DNA of 64,000 bases from JANQFV01 sp964468185 (GCA_964468185.1 CAYXTR010000013.1:62001-126000); one strand, 5' to 3'. Counted from the stretch's first letter, positions 27,566 through 37,153 are shown. The notes: generated by a model not told the origin, from the letters alone. Made by a program: numbers and translations.

Positions 27566-28597
27566 ATGACGGAACAAACCACCCGGTTGGCGACAATCTG
27601 GCGCACTCTGGCAGATCTTCGCGGAACACTACTGCTGTTGACTCTCCTCACAGTCGGCTGCGGCCCAACATCTTTCCTCATCACGCCCGTCCCCGCCCGC
27701 CAGGGGCTCGATGAGAGAATCGTCATCAGCGAGAGCCCGTGGACGCTCAACCGTGTTGCCCTCATTGATGTGGATGGCGTGCTGATCAACGCACGCCCAT
27801 CGTCCCTGATCGGCCCTGCCGGTGATAATCCGGTCTCGGTATTCACCGAGAAGCTTAAACGCGCTGCCGAGGATGACCGCGTCAAGGCCATTGTCCTGCG
27901 CATCAACTCTCCCGGCGGCACCGTCACCGCCACCGACCTGATGTACAACGAGCTGCAACGCGTCCGCCAGCAGACCGGCAAGCCGGTCGTCGCGTGCATG
28001 CTCGATGTGGCAGCCTCTGGCGGCTACTACCTCGCCTGCGCAGCCGACCGCATCTACGCCTACCCGACCACCGTCACCGGCAGCATCGGCGTCATTATGA
28101 TTCTGCCTGAGCTTTCCGGAACCATGCGAAAGATCGGCGTCGACGTGAACGTCATCAAGAGCGGCGAGTTGAAAGACATGGGCTCCCTTTTCCGCGAGAT
28201 GGACCCCACGGAGCGAGCCGTATTCCAGAAGCTCGTCGACGGCATGTACGAACGCTTCGTCGGCGTGGTGGAAAAGGGCCGGGGGAATATCGGACCCGAC
28301 GGGGTCCGCCAACTCGCCGATGGCCGGGTCTACCTCGGTCCCGAAGCAGCCGAACTCGGCCTCGTCGACGAGGTCGGCACGCTACGCGAAGCCATCGCCG
28401 GGGCGAAGCAGCTCGCAGGCCTGGAATCAAAGCCGGTGAAAGTCGTCCGCTACGTGCAACCAATCGCCTACCGACCTAACATCTACTCGCGGACCGCGTC
28501 GCCGCCGGAGCAGGTCAACGTTATCCACGTCGAGTTGCCGGAATGGCTGACCGGCCCCGCGCCGCAACTGTTGTACGTCTGGGCCCCCGGCTGGTAG
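27566..28597 (+). CDS. sppA: SppA-like S49 signal peptide peptidase, lipoprotein-anchored
   Basis: A 343-residue short-form S49 protease. The start at 27566 has GGAGA upstream. The N-terminus has a hydrophobic stretch LLLLTLLTVGC ending in a probable lipobox, so it may be tethered outside the membrane. The core contains DDRVKAIVLRINSPGGTVTATDLMY, then MLDVAASGGYYLACAADRI with nucleophile Ser151, and IKSGELKDMGSLF with general-base Lys203. The 52-residue spacing equals that of Bacillus SppA (Ser147/Lys199). It should degrade leftover signal peptides in the membrane. The trpG/pabA gene starts eight bases after its stop. Confidence 0.92.
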   Translation: MTEQTTRLATIWRTLADLRGTLLLLTLLTVGCGPTSFLITPVPARQGLDERIVISESPWTLNRVALIDVDGVLINARPSSLIGPAGDNPVSVFTEKLKRAAEDDRVKAIVLRINSPGGTVTATDLMYNELQRVRQQTGKPVVACMLDVAASGGYYLACAADRIYAYPTTVTGSIGVIMILPELSGTMRKIGVDVNVIKSGELKDMGSLFREMDPTERAVFQKLVDGMYERFVGVVEKGRGNIGPDGVRQLADGRVYLGPEAAELGLVDEVGTLREAIAGAKQLAGLESKPVKVVRYVQPIAYRPNIYSRTASPPEQVNVIHVELPEWLTGPAPQLLYVWAPGW

Positions 28598-28605
28598 ACA
28601 CGCTG

Positions 28606-29184
28606 ATGATTGTGCTGATCGACAACTACGACTCATTTACGTACAACGTCGTCCAGCGGCTTGGTGAGCTCGACCCCACGCTCGATATCCGCGTCTACCG
28701 CAACGATCAGATCACTGTTGACGCGATTGCGGACCTGAAACCCGACCACATCATCATCTCGCCCGGCCCCGGGACCCCGCCCGATGGCCGCGTCAGCAAT
28801 GATGTGATCCGGCACTTCTCCGGCAAGATCCCGCTGCTGGGTGTCTGCCTGGGGCATCAGTGCATCGGGTGGGTCAATGGTGCCGAGGTCATCCGCGCCC
28901 CGCGTCTCATGCACGGCAAGACCAGCATGATCCGTCATAACGGCGCCGGCATCTTCACCGGCGTCCCCAATCCATTCGAAGCGACACGCTACCACTCCCT
29001 GATCATCCGCAGCGGAACCCTCTCCGACGAGTTCGAGGTCTGCGCCACGACCGCCGACGACGCCGACGAGATCATGGCCATCCGCCATAAGGAGTGGCCG
29101 CTTTTCGGCGTCCAGTTCCACCCCGAGAGCTTCCTGACCGGCGAGGGTAACAAGTTGCTTGCCAATTTCCTGGCGATCGGGTAG
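28606..29184 (+). CDS. trpG/pabA: Anthranilate/aminodeoxychorismate synthase glutamine amidotransferase subunit
   Basis: A 192-residue class I glutamine amidotransferase. The N-terminus MIVLIDNYDSFTYNVVQRLG is the TrpG/PabA hallmark, so start 28606 is secure. The catalytic triad is visible as Cys in LLGVCLGHQCIG and His-Glu in FGVQFHPESFLT. It hydrolyses glutamine and passes ammonia to a TrpE/PabB partner, which is not in the window; tryptophan and folate versions cannot be told apart here. It follows the SppA-like gene closely, so co-transcription is likely. Confidence 0.95.
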   Translation: MIVLIDNYDSFTYNVVQRLGELDPTLDIRVYRNDQITVDAIADLKPDHIIISPGPGTPPDGRVSNDVIRHFSGKIPLLGVCLGHQCIGWVNGAEVIRAPRLMHGKTSMIRHNGAGIFTGVPNPFEATRYHSLIIRSGTLSDEFEVCATTADDADEIMAIRHKEWPLFGVQFHPESFLTGEGNKLLANFLAIG

Positions 29185-29194
29185 GCATACGCCC

Positions 29195-29767
29195 ATGAGA
29201 AGTAACTTGATTGGCTGCATCGGCTTGTTCGTGCTGACGGTCCTAGTGGGCTGCGCCAGCGACAAGAACGTCGCCGTCACCGCGTCTCCACACGAGGAGG
29301 AGTTACTGACGCTCCCCCAAACCCATCGCGTGGTCCCCGCCGTTGTCGCCGTCGAAGGCCGCTCCGGCCACCCCCAGCTGAATCTCACCCCCGACTACAA
29401 GGTGCCCGAGCTGACGGAGGAAGAGCGCGAAGCGCTCGGCATCGCGCCCGAAATGGAGTTCTTGAAACACGACATCGGCTACACGCCACCGGATTCGACA
29501 GTTGGTACTTGGATTGGCGGTGTAGCTACTGCGATCGATGGCAAGTCGATGTCGACCGGCCAGATCCCGGATACAAGGCGTACCGGCGTGCTTACCACCA
29601 GCCGAGGCGGAGCCTCGATCCACACCATCTCCTATCGGCGGTTCGTGGCCAGCGTCTTCGCAGCCCGTCCGCCGAGCGCGCTCGTCGGTCCGGCCGACAC
29701 AATGACCGTACGCAATGACGGTCAAGAACGAGAAGTCGCGCAACAGCGTCCCTACATGGGCGACTAG
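29195..29767 (+). CDS. Predicted lipoprotein, unknown function
   Basis: A 190-residue protein beginning MRSNLIGCIGLFVLTVLVGC, a good lipoprotein signal (LVGC lipobox) so it should be membrane-attached outside the cytoplasm. The mature part is polar and probably partly disordered (TPDYKVPELTEEEREALGIAP, a Gly/Thr-rich middle, and a basic C-terminus). I recognise no domain. It starts ten bases after the trpG/pabA stop. Confidence 0.7.
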   Translation: MRSNLIGCIGLFVLTVLVGCASDKNVAVTASPHEEELLTLPQTHRVVPAVVAVEGRSGHPQLNLTPDYKVPELTEEEREALGIAPEMEFLKHDIGYTPPDSTVGTWIGGVATAIDGKSMSTGQIPDTRRTGVLTTSRGGASIHTISYRRFVASVFAARPPSALVGPADTMTVRNDGQEREVAQQRPYMGD

Positions 29768-29839
29768 CGCCCTTCGCCAAAACGTGTAGCCTCCGCCCTC
29801 CGCGCCGGCCAGCCTCTCAACTCCGCAGCATCCAGCAAT

Positions 29840-30457
29840 TCACCGCACGATCTCATCGCTTCGAACGACTCGCACTCCCGAGTCGCGTAACGCGTTCAAA
29901 GTCAGCGCGCCGTCTTCCGGATGCATATTCACCGCCCGCGTCGCATCTTCCGCAACGTGAGTTTCGAAGCCCAACTCCACAGCATCCAGCGCCGTCGCCC
30001 GCACGCACACATCCAGCGCTAACCCGACGATATAGACCTCGTCCACACCTCGGCTTCGCAAGTAATCCGCGAGACCCGTCGCCTTTCGTCGCCCGTTAGC
30101 AAAGAAGCCGCTGTAGCTATCGACACCCGGATCCTCACCTTTGCTGAATACGCGCTCAATCCGGTCGGTGTTCAGTTCATTGGGGAACTGTGCCCCCGGC
30201 GTGTCCTGCACGCCATGCACCGGCCACAGCATCTGTGACAGACCGTTAAGCTCGATCGTCTCCCCCTCCTGGTGGCCCGCATGCACGATCGCGAAGCTCC
30301 CGTGATTCGCCGGATGCCAGTCCCGCGTCGCCACGACCAGTTCAAACTGCTCCGCCAGCCGGTTTACAACCGGAATGATCTCATCGCCCCCGGCTACCTC
30401 CAGCGGCCCGCCGGGCAGAAAGTCGTTCTGCAAATCCACGATGATCAGTGCTTTCAT
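29840..30457 (-). CDS. pncA: Nicotinamidase (isochorismatase-like hydrolase)
   Basis: A 205-residue cytoplasmic enzyme converting nicotinamide to nicotinate in NAD salvage. LIIVDLQNDFLPGGPLEVAGG holds the catalytic Asp8 and start of the metal site, and VVATRDWHPANHGSF the metal-binding Asp/His. The lysine lies in FSKGEDPGVDSYSGFF, and VGLALDVCVRATALDA carries the nucleophilic Cys. It lies 53 bases downstream of pncB on the same strand, the next enzyme of the pathway, which supports the substrate. Confidence 0.95.
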   Translation of the reverse strand: MKALIIVDLQNDFLPGGPLEVAGGDEIIPVVNRLAEQFELVVATRDWHPANHGSFAIVHAGHQEGETIELNGLSQMLWPVHGVQDTPGAQFPNELNTDRIERVFSKGEDPGVDSYSGFFANGRRKATGLADYLRSRGVDEVYIVGLALDVCVRATALDAVELGFETHVAEDATRAVNMHPEDGALTLNALRDSGVRVVRSDEIVR

Positions 30458-30510
30458 GGCCTTTCCGATTCTTCGCTAATGCGCGTTCCACGCTCCCAGC
30501 GGCGTACAGC

Positions 30511-31986
30511 TCAAGTCTGCCCGCGCGCTACCATAATGAGCCGCGTCCGCAAGTCGTGCAGCCCACGCTCAAGCCCCGCCGGGTATTGATGCGGATTCAC
30601 CAGCCGCTTGATGCCCGGATGAAACCTGTCCAGTTGCGCCTTTGCCCGCGCGCGGCTCTCTTCAATCGTCGGCACCCCATACACAATCTCGCCGCCACGC
30701 ATCACCGGCACCAGCAAATTCTCATGCTGCGCCTCACATGAAATCCGCTTCCGTCGCGTCGTATCCGCCAGGTCCACAATCGTGCATTCGCCGTTCTTCC
30801 CACACCCCAGTGGCTCGTCATAAATCATATCCCCGACGAACTCTCCGCCCTGCTCAAACCGGCGCACCTGCAACACTCCCGGCGTCGAGATCTTGACATT
30901 CTGCTCCGACAGCTTGACTTTGTACTGCCAGTCCTCGCCTGGCTCGCGCACCGCCGCCAGCTTGTACACCCCACCCAGGGCCGGCTCGTCATACGCCGTC
31001 ACCAGCTTCGTTCCCACGCCCCAGATGTCAATCCGCGCACCCTGCTGCCGCAGACTGTCGATCAGATACTCGTCCAGATCGCCGCTCGCCACGATCTTCG
31101 CATCTTCAAACCCGGCTGCGTCCAAGATCTTCCGCGACTCGATGCTCAGATACGCCAGATCACCCGAATCCAGCCGAACGCCCACCATCTCATGGCCGCG
31201 CTCGCGCAGCTTGTGACCAACCTCCACCGCCCGCCGGACGCCCGCCAACGTGTCATACGTATCAACCAGGAAGATGCAGTTGTTCGGCAGGGCATCCGCA
31301 TAAGCCTCGAACGCCTCCTCTTCCGTATCAAATGACATCACCCAACTGTGCGCGTGGGTCCCCTTGGCAGGGATGCGGAATAAATGCCCACCCAGCACGT
31401 TCGACGTCGCCGCGCACCCACCGATATAGGCTGCCCGAGCCACCGCCAGCGCCCCGTCTATCCCTTGTGACCGTCGCAGCCCAAACTCCATCACTGGTCC
31501 ATCCCCCGCCGCTTGACAAACCCGCGCTGCCTTGGTCGCGATCAGCGTCTGAAAGTTGATCATGTTCAGCAACGCCGACTCGAGCATCTGCGCCTGAATC
31601 AAAGGCCCCCGTACCCGCACCAGCGGCTCCTGCGGAAACACGACGGTACCCTCCGGCATCGCGTCCACATCACATTCCAGTCGCAACGCGCGCAGATATT
31701 CCAGAAACGCCTCCTCGAACACGGGCTCACCATCGTTGCCCCGCACCTCCCCCAGTGCCACCAGATCGCCGTCCGCAAACCGGAAATGACGCAAGTAATC
31801 CACGACATACCCCAGCCCACCTGCCACTGTGTAGCCCCCATCAAACGGCGGTTTGCGGAAGAACAGGTTGAACACCGCCTCCCGCTCCCGCACGCCCGCC
31901 TTCCAATACCCATACGCCATCGTCAACTCGTACAGGTCGGTCAGCAGGGCCAACGGCACGCTGTAAATCGAACTGGGTACGCTCAT
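30511..31986 (-). CDS. pncB: Nicotinate phosphoribosyltransferase
   Basis: A 491-residue cytoplasmic enzyme joining nicotinate with PRPP to give nicotinate mononucleotide. ALLTDLYELTMAYGYWKAG is the usual N-terminus, MEFGLRRSQGIDGAL and THAHSWVMSFDTEEEAF hold the substrate and phospho-histidine regions, and GVRLDSGDLAYLS is the PRPP/phosphate site. GGAGGA lies six bases before the ATG. Paired with pncA it forms a two-gene NAD salvage operon, divergent from fumC. Confidence 0.96.
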   Translation of the reverse strand: MSVPSSIYSVPLALLTDLYELTMAYGYWKAGVREREAVFNLFFRKPPFDGGYTVAGGLGYVVDYLRHFRFADGDLVALGEVRGNDGEPVFEEAFLEYLRALRLECDVDAMPEGTVVFPQEPLVRVRGPLIQAQMLESALLNMINFQTLIATKAARVCQAAGDGPVMEFGLRRSQGIDGALAVARAAYIGGCAATSNVLGGHLFRIPAKGTHAHSWVMSFDTEEEAFEAYADALPNNCIFLVDTYDTLAGVRRAVEVGHKLRERGHEMVGVRLDSGDLAYLSIESRKILDAAGFEDAKIVASGDLDEYLIDSLRQQGARIDIWGVGTKLVTAYDEPALGGVYKLAAVREPGEDWQYKVKLSEQNVKISTPGVLQVRRFEQGGEFVGDMIYDEPLGCGKNGECTIVDLADTTRRKRISCEAQHENLLVPVMRGGEIVYGVPTIEESRARAKAQLDRFHPGIKRLVNPHQYPAGLERGLHDLRTRLIMVARGQT

Positions 31987-32144
31987 AGCATTCCTCCGGC
32001 GTCGCTACATAGTGTAGGACAATGCCGCGCGACCTTCACGCTTGGCGGCCTCCTCACCGCCGCCACACGTGGCGAGCCGCTCGGGTCCTGACTACACTTC
32101 CAAGACAGCGCCGCCGTGCCGGCATTATCAGAGAAGGGAGCGAC

Positions 32145-33539
32145 ATGCCAGCGACACGCACCGAACGCGATTCGATGGGCGAACTCGAAGTCCCCGCCGA
32201 GGCCCTCTACGGCGCGTCCACCCAGCGCGCCGTCCTTAATTTCCCCGTCAGCGGCTATCGGCTTGGCCGCCGCCTCATCCGGGCGCTCGGCCTCGTCAAA
32301 TATGCCGCCGCCGAAGCCAACAAACGGCTTGAGAAACTCGACCCCAAGATGGGCAGCGCTATCCAGCAGGCTGCCCGCGAGGTCATCGATGGTAAGCTCG
32401 ACGCGCACTTCGTCGTCGACGTCTTCCAGACCGGTTCCGGTACCTCGTCCAACATGAATGCCAACGAGGTCATCGCCAATCGTGCCACCCAGATCCTCGG
32501 CGGCGAAAGCGGCTCCCGCCTGGTACACCCCAACGACCACGTCAACATGGGGCAGTCGTCCAACGACGTGATCCCCACGGCTATCCACGTCGCCGTCGTC
32601 GAAGCCCTGCACGGCGACCTGATGCCCGCCCTCCACAAGTTGCGCGAGGCCCTGAAGACGAAGGCCGCGGCCTTCGACGAAATCGTCAAGATCGGCCGCA
32701 CGCATCTGATGGATGCGACCCCCATCCGCCTCGGCCAGGAATTCAGCGGCTATGCCAGCCAGGTCGCCCACGCCGACCGCCGCATCATGCAGAAGATCAT
32801 CATCCTCCGCGAATTGCCCATTGGCGGCACAGCGGTCGGCACCGGCATCAACACCCACCCTGAATTCGCCCGACTCGTTTGCGAGATCATCAACCATGAG
32901 ACCCGCGAGTCCTTCCACGAAGCCCCCAACCATTTCGAAGCCCAGGCCGCCAAGGACACCCTCGTCGGCACGGCCGGCATCCTCAAGGTCATCTCCATCA
33001 GTCTCACCAAGGTTGCCAATGACATCCGACTCATGGGCAGTGGTCCGCGCTGCGGTATCGGCGAACTGCTCCTGCCGGCTGTCCAACCCGGCAGTTCGAT
33101 CATGCCCGGCAAGGTCAACCCCGTAATTCCAGAGGCCGTGCTCCAGGTTTGTGCCCAGGTTGTCGGCACCGAAGCCGCCGTCTCACACGCCGGCGCGACC
33201 CTCGGCAATTTCGACCTCCACGTCGGTATGCCCGTCATGGCCCACAATCTGCTGGAGTCGATCCGCATACTCGGCAACGTCTGCCACGTATTCGTCGACA
33301 AGTGCATCGCCGGGCTGGAAGCGAATCAGGCTCGTTGCGAGGAACTTGTCGAGCAGTCGCTCGCCATGTGCACCAGTCTGGCACCTCTCATCGGCTACGA
33401 TCGTGCCGCGGCCATCGCCAAGGAGGCCTACCAGTCCGGGCGCACGGTGCGCGAGGTCGCGCTGGAGCAGCAGGTGCTTGATGAGCAGCAGCTCAATGAG
33501 GCGCTCGACGCCCGACGCATGACTGCGCCACAGGTCTGA
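32145..33539 (+). CDS. fumC: Class II fumarate hydratase
   Basis: A 464-residue iron-independent fumarase interconverting fumarate and malate in the TCA cycle. The start at 32145 has AAGGGAG upstream and reads MPATRTERDSMGELEVPAEA; the frame extends left without support. Family motifs: GSGTSSNMNANEVIANRA, HPNDHVNMGQSSNDVIPTAI, KIGRTHLMDATPIRLGQEF and the GSSIMPGKVNPVIPEA loop with the catalytic Ser. Length is typical. Confidence 0.96.
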   Translation: MPATRTERDSMGELEVPAEALYGASTQRAVLNFPVSGYRLGRRLIRALGLVKYAAAEANKRLEKLDPKMGSAIQQAAREVIDGKLDAHFVVDVFQTGSGTSSNMNANEVIANRATQILGGESGSRLVHPNDHVNMGQSSNDVIPTAIHVAVVEALHGDLMPALHKLREALKTKAAAFDEIVKIGRTHLMDATPIRLGQEFSGYASQVAHADRRIMQKIIILRELPIGGTAVGTGINTHPEFARLVCEIINHETRESFHEAPNHFEAQAAKDTLVGTAGILKVISISLTKVANDIRLMGSGPRCGIGELLLPAVQPGSSIMPGKVNPVIPEAVLQVCAQVVGTEAAVSHAGATLGNFDLHVGMPVMAHNLLESIRILGNVCHVFVDKCIAGLEANQARCEELVEQSLAMCTSLAPLIGYDRAAAIAKEAYQSGRTVREVALEQQVLDEQQLNEALDARRMTAPQV

Positions 33540-33716
33540 CCCGACGCTTTCAACCGAATTCTTCCCGCCAAATGCGCATAGGGGACCTATGCAGGGCGGT
33601 TTCGATCGGTAGAATGCGCGCCGACGTCGAAAAACACCGGTGCGACGGATCGCGCACCGCAGCATTTACTCCTGTCCGCCAATACATGCGGACTCAGCAG
33701 ATACGGAGATCGCTGG

Positions 33717-33950
33717 ATGGCTAAGCAGACCAGAACCACCAAGAAGACCACGAAGAAGGTCGCCAAGCGTAGTTCTCCCGCCACCCGCAAGGCGGCCACC
33801 CAGGCCCGTGCCACCGTGACGCCCACCGAGGAGCAGATTCGCCAGCGCGCGTATGAGATCTACTTGCGCCGCAACGGCGCCGCCGGTGATCCGCACAGCG
33901 ACTGGGTCCAGGCCGAGCGCGAGTTGACCGAAGAAACCTCGGGCCACTAA
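33717..33950 (+). CDS. DUF2934 family small protein
   Basis: A 77-residue basic protein. Residues 1-35 are rich in Lys/Thr/Arg (KQTRTTKKTTKKVAKRSS), resembling a disordered nucleic-acid-binding tail. The C-terminal half IRQRAYEIYLRRNGAAGDPH then SDWVQAERELTEE is the DUF2934 motif, common in planctomycetes and acidobacteria and of unknown function. GGAG lies upstream of the ATG. Confidence 0.85.
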   Translation: MAKQTRTTKKTTKKVAKRSSPATRKAATQARATVTPTEEQIRQRAYEIYLRRNGAAGDPHSDWVQAERELTEETSGH

Positions 33951-33997
33951 CGGCCGGGGCGGCGTGGAGTAGCCCCCCGCAGTGCTTGTGTCACCCG

Positions 33998-35182
33998 CTA
34001 TTGCGCTGGGAACAGCGTCAGCGGTCGTACGCGCGTGATCGCATTCTCCGAGGCTACGTACAGCGTGCCCGCGGTCGTGAAGCCAACCGCGTTGATGGGC
34101 GTGTTGAAACGGTTGGCGAACACGCGCGACCCACTGCTGCCGTACCGGTCGGCGCGGGGTGACAGACTTACGACCTCACCCCGCTCCACCAGCCCAAAGA
34201 AGAACCGGAGCAGCTCGCCCGTGCCGTACTTCGTTTCAGGGTTGAATGCTGCACCGGCAACGGCCCCGTCGGACGCCGCCCGCACGGCAATCGGATCCAC
34301 ATACGTCGGATGATCGGCCACGAAGTCGTCTTCCGCCGCTGTGTCGGCTGTCCCCGTGACCGTCGGCCAGCCGTAGTTCCCGCCGGAGAAGATCACGTTC
34401 AACTCGTGCACGCCGTCGCGCGTGCGTTCGGTCATCCACGCGTCGCCGGTGACGGGGTCGACATCGAGCCCGCGCGGTGCCCGAAAGCCGGTTGCGAAGA
34501 CGGGGGAGTTCGGATCCGGATTATCGCCGGGGACCGACCCGTCATCGCGATAGCGCAGCACCTTGCCGACCAGAATCTCCGCGCCTTGCACGTTGCCATC
34601 GTCCCCCAGATCACCCATCGCTACCAGCAATGTTCCGTCAGGCAGGAAAGTGAGCTGCCCACCGATGCGCGTCGTCCCCGACCCCGCCGGCAGCGATGCC
34701 ACGAAGACCTCTCCGCCGGTGGCCAGCGAACCGACCCCATCAATGTCGACCGGTGCCTCAAAGTAGACGACGCGGTGATCCACGATCGCGTCCGGATTCG
34801 CCGTGGAGATATCCGTATCTGACCGCGAATAAAACGCATAGACACGGCCGTTCAGGTTGAATTGGGGATGAACCGCCAGGCCGAGCAGGCCGCGTTCACC
34901 CGCGTAATTGACGGGCACGCTCGCGAAAGGCGTCTCCAGCAGCACGCCATCCTCGATCAGGCGAATGTGCCCGGTCTTGCGTTCGGCATAGAAGATTTTT
35001 CCGTCGGCCGCGAAGGCGAAGGCTGACGGAGCCTGTGCGTCGCTGACGACCACCTCGCCTCGCAGCCCGTCGCCGACGTTGATGACCGTTTCAGCGTCTC
35101 CCGGAAAGAGCAAACAGCCTGCCGGCAGCAGAAAAACTCCCGCCAGCAAGGCACACCCGATCCACATGCGATAGCGTGACAT
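33998..35182 (-). CDS. PQQ-dependent sugar dehydrogenase-like (glucose/sorbosone dehydrogenase) lipoprotein
   Basis: A 394-residue exported protein. The start at 35182 has GGGAG five bases upstream. The signal ends in a lipobox (LLPAGC). The six-bladed propeller of the GSDH family follows, with SAFAFAADGKIFYAERKTG, GERGLLGLAVHPQFNLNGRV, FLPDGTLLVAMGDLGDDGN, GFRAPRGLDVDPVTGDAWMT and GGNYGWPTVTG. GERGLLGLA and NYGWP are family hallmarks around the PQQ/calcium site. It probably oxidises a sugar or polyol in the periplasm, if PQQ is available; no pqq genes are in view. Confidence 0.88.
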   Translation of the reverse strand: MSRYRMWIGCALLAGVFLLPAGCLLFPGDAETVINVGDGLRGEVVVSDAQAPSAFAFAADGKIFYAERKTGHIRLIEDGVLLETPFASVPVNYAGERGLLGLAVHPQFNLNGRVYAFYSRSDTDISTANPDAIVDHRVVYFEAPVDIDGVGSLATGGEVFVASLPAGSGTTRIGGQLTFLPDGTLLVAMGDLGDDGNVQGAEILVGKVLRYRDDGSVPGDNPDPNSPVFATGFRAPRGLDVDPVTGDAWMTERTRDGVHELNVIFSGGNYGWPTVTGTADTAAEDDFVADHPTYVDPIAVRAASDGAVAGAAFNPETKYGTGELLRFFFGLVERGEVVSLSPRADRYGSSGSRVFANRFNTPINAVGFTTAGTLYVASENAITRVRPLTLFPAQ

Positions 35183-35330
35183 GGCCACTCCCTAAACGCC
35201 TGAACAGGGTCCGCCTCCTTGCGGACCAATGCGCAATTCGCGACCGCAACGCACGTCCACGGCCGCCGGCATAATACGGAACGTAGTGCGTATCGTACAG
35301 AGCAGCAGGGGCCTCCGCCCGGGCATGAGT

Positions 35331-35789
35331 CTACGATGATGCCTCCGGCAGCGTCCGCCGCGCTTCCGCTCGCAACGACTCCAGCCGTGCCGGCTGCGCT
35401 CGTTCGAGCTGCTCGTACACGAAGAATGAGCGCGCCCGCGCAGGTTGCCGCAATAGAAGCCGTCGCGTCTGAGGGTCGACGTCCGCCACGACCTCCTGCA
35501 ACAGCCCATGCAGCCGGCGCAAATAGTCTCGTCGGCTCTCTGGCAAACGGTCGAACCAGCGGGCCCGCTGCAGTACCTCCTGCATGTCCGGACGTCGAAT
35601 CAGCAGATCATGGCGTTCCAGAAGTCGCTGCCGTACGGCCGACGATGACGCGCGCCACCTGTCCCAACCCGTCACCGGCTGCGACGTGGTCGGCGGCTCA
35701 GGCTCGGCCTGCGTCCAATAGGCTGCCAGATTCGCCGCTGAGAGCAGCAGAATGCCCGCCACCACGATCAGCATCGCAAACCGATCCAC
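35331..35789 (-). CDS. Membrane-anchored protein in a sigma/anti-sigma operon, unknown
   Basis: A 152-residue protein starting with one membrane helix (MLIVVAGILLLSAANLAAY) and then a long basic helical region full of Arg (QRLLERHDLLIRRPDMQEVL, RWFDRLPESRRDYLRRLHGL). Its GTG start overlaps the stop of the anti-sigma gene by one base (TAGTG), so the two are translationally coupled. It resembles helical periplasmic sensor-like (Spy/DUF3106-like) proteins in composition, but I do not recognise it firmly. It may tune the anti-sigma factor. Confidence 0.7.
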   Translation of the reverse strand: MDRFAMLIVVAGILLLSAANLAAYWTQAEPEPPTTSQPVTGWDRWRASSSAVRQRLLERHDLLIRRPDMQEVLQRARWFDRLPESRRDYLRRLHGLLQEVVADVDPQTRRLLLRQPARARSFFVYEQLERAQPARLESLRAEARRTLPEASS

Positions 35790-36304
35790 TACTCCACCTC
35801 CCGGTTCGGCGGATCGGCGATCAGCCCGTCGAGCGTTTCCACGGCCCCGAACTCGTCAATCAGCCATGGATCGCGTTCGAGCGTCACGAGCGCATCCATG
35901 TTGGATACCACGCGACGCTCCAGCCCAGCCGGTATCCCCTTGACCACGCGATCCACCGACTCGCCCGCAGTGGCACGCCCCAGTTGCCAGATCAGCAGCA
36001 CGGCCAGCGCCACGTTGATTGCCAAGCCCGCGCCCAGTAGCACGGTTCGCCATAGCTGCTCGCCACGCGTCGCCAGCGGCAATTCTGCCGGTTGCTCTGC
36101 CGGTGGCAGATCGTAAGTCGCTTCCACGTTGCGTTGATCCGGCTCCCGCCCCAGGACCAGCACCGACTGAAACGCACGCTCAGACTCGACAAGGGCGCGG
36201 CACCGTTCGCACTCCCGCAGATGACCCTCCCACTTCCGCTGGTCCTCAGCCGTAAGTCTTCCTTGCAGAAGGAGATGCGCCCTTTCGACGTCCAGGTGGT
36301 CCAT
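35789..36304 (-). CDS. Zinc-finger anti-sigma factor
   Basis: A 171-residue single-pass membrane protein. The cytoplasmic N-terminus MDHLDVERAHLLLQGRLTAE then HLRECERCRALVE shows the His-x3-Cys-x2-Cys zinc motif of ZAS-type anti-sigma factors, which hold the sigma factor inactive. A membrane helix (LLGAGLAINVALAVLLIWQL) and a short extracytoplasmic part follow. It lies between its presumed target sigma gene upstream and the small membrane protein gene downstream. Longer starts are in frame but lack family similarity. Confidence 0.85.
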   Translation of the reverse strand: MDHLDVERAHLLLQGRLTAEDQRKWEGHLRECERCRALVESERAFQSVLVLGREPDQRNVEATYDLPPAEQPAELPLATRGEQLWRTVLLGAGLAINVALAVLLIWQLGRATAGESVDRVVKGIPAGLERRVVSNMDALVTLERDPWLIDEFGAVETLDGLIADPPNREVE

Positions 36305-36505
36305 GTCACTGCCCGGAAAAGACCGACCCGCTTCCGTGCTGACCGTCGCCCTCCAATGGCCTGATCCTTGCCAGAAGATGACGTCTGAAGCGCGGAATGT
36401 AAAGTTATCGGATCTAAAACGTGGGGATACCGGCGACGAAGTCGCTCCAAAACTCACGGGCGACCAACCGTCGGTCGGTCGTGGATCGCCTCGCAGGTAC
36501 AGCGG

Positions 36506-37153
36506 CTACAACAAACCCTGCAAGTTCCGCCGCATCGTCGTCCGGGCGCGTCCAAGCAGGCTGCGCACCGCCTCCACGGTCGTCTCCAGCACCGCCGCAA
36601 TCTGCTCATAAGAGCACTGCTCATATTCAAACAGCGTCAGTGCAATCCGCTGATTCACCGGCAGACTTTGCAAAGCCTCGTTGACCCGGCTGCGGACCTC
36701 GTCGAGACTCATCTGCTGATCAGGCGCCTCGCTACGCCGATCGACCACTTCGAGCGGCGCATCTTCCGGCTGAGCGGCCTGCCGTTTCACATCCGCCCGC
36801 TTCATGTAATTCAGCGAAAGGTTGGTTGCGATGCGATACAGCCAGGTGGTCACCTTGGCGGTGGGGCGGTATTGGTCAGCGTGTGTGATGGCTTGCAGAA
36901 ACACATCCTGCGTCAGGTCCTCGACCGCCCGCGAACGCCCCATAATGCGCGTGATATAGCCCGCGATCCGTTGTCGATTCCGACGATACAGCATATTCGC
37001 CGCTTCGCGATTGCCTTCCCGGACCTGGAGCATGAGTTGCGTGTCCAGATCCGCGAGCGCGCCACGAGACGTCGGCGGCGCAATGGGACGTAACGCCTCC
37101 CGCTGCGCATGCGCTGCTGTGGTCTCAATATGTGTTTGCTTGCTGCGCGGCAT
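36506..37153 (-). CDS. ECF-type RNA polymerase sigma factor
   Basis: A 215-residue sigma factor. Region 2 is ADLDTQLMLQVREGNREAAN to IMGRSRAVEDLTQDVFLQAI with TKVTTWLYRIATN-like TAKVTTWLYRIATNLSLNY, and region 4 is NEALQSLPVNQRIALTLFEY then CSYEQIAAVLETTVEAVRSL. It should redirect RNA polymerase to a regulon controlled with the downstream anti-sigma factor, about 200 bases away. An N-terminal extension of about 35 residues precedes region 2. A promoter candidate lies just upstream. Confidence 0.94.
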   Translation of the reverse strand: MPRSKQTHIETTAAHAQREALRPIAPPTSRGALADLDTQLMLQVREGNREAANMLYRRNRQRIAGYITRIMGRSRAVEDLTQDVFLQAITHADQYRPTAKVTTWLYRIATNLSLNYMKRADVKRQAAQPEDAPLEVVDRRSEAPDQQMSLDEVRSRVNEALQSLPVNQRIALTLFEYEQCSYEQIAAVLETTVEAVRSLLGRARTTMRRNLQGLL

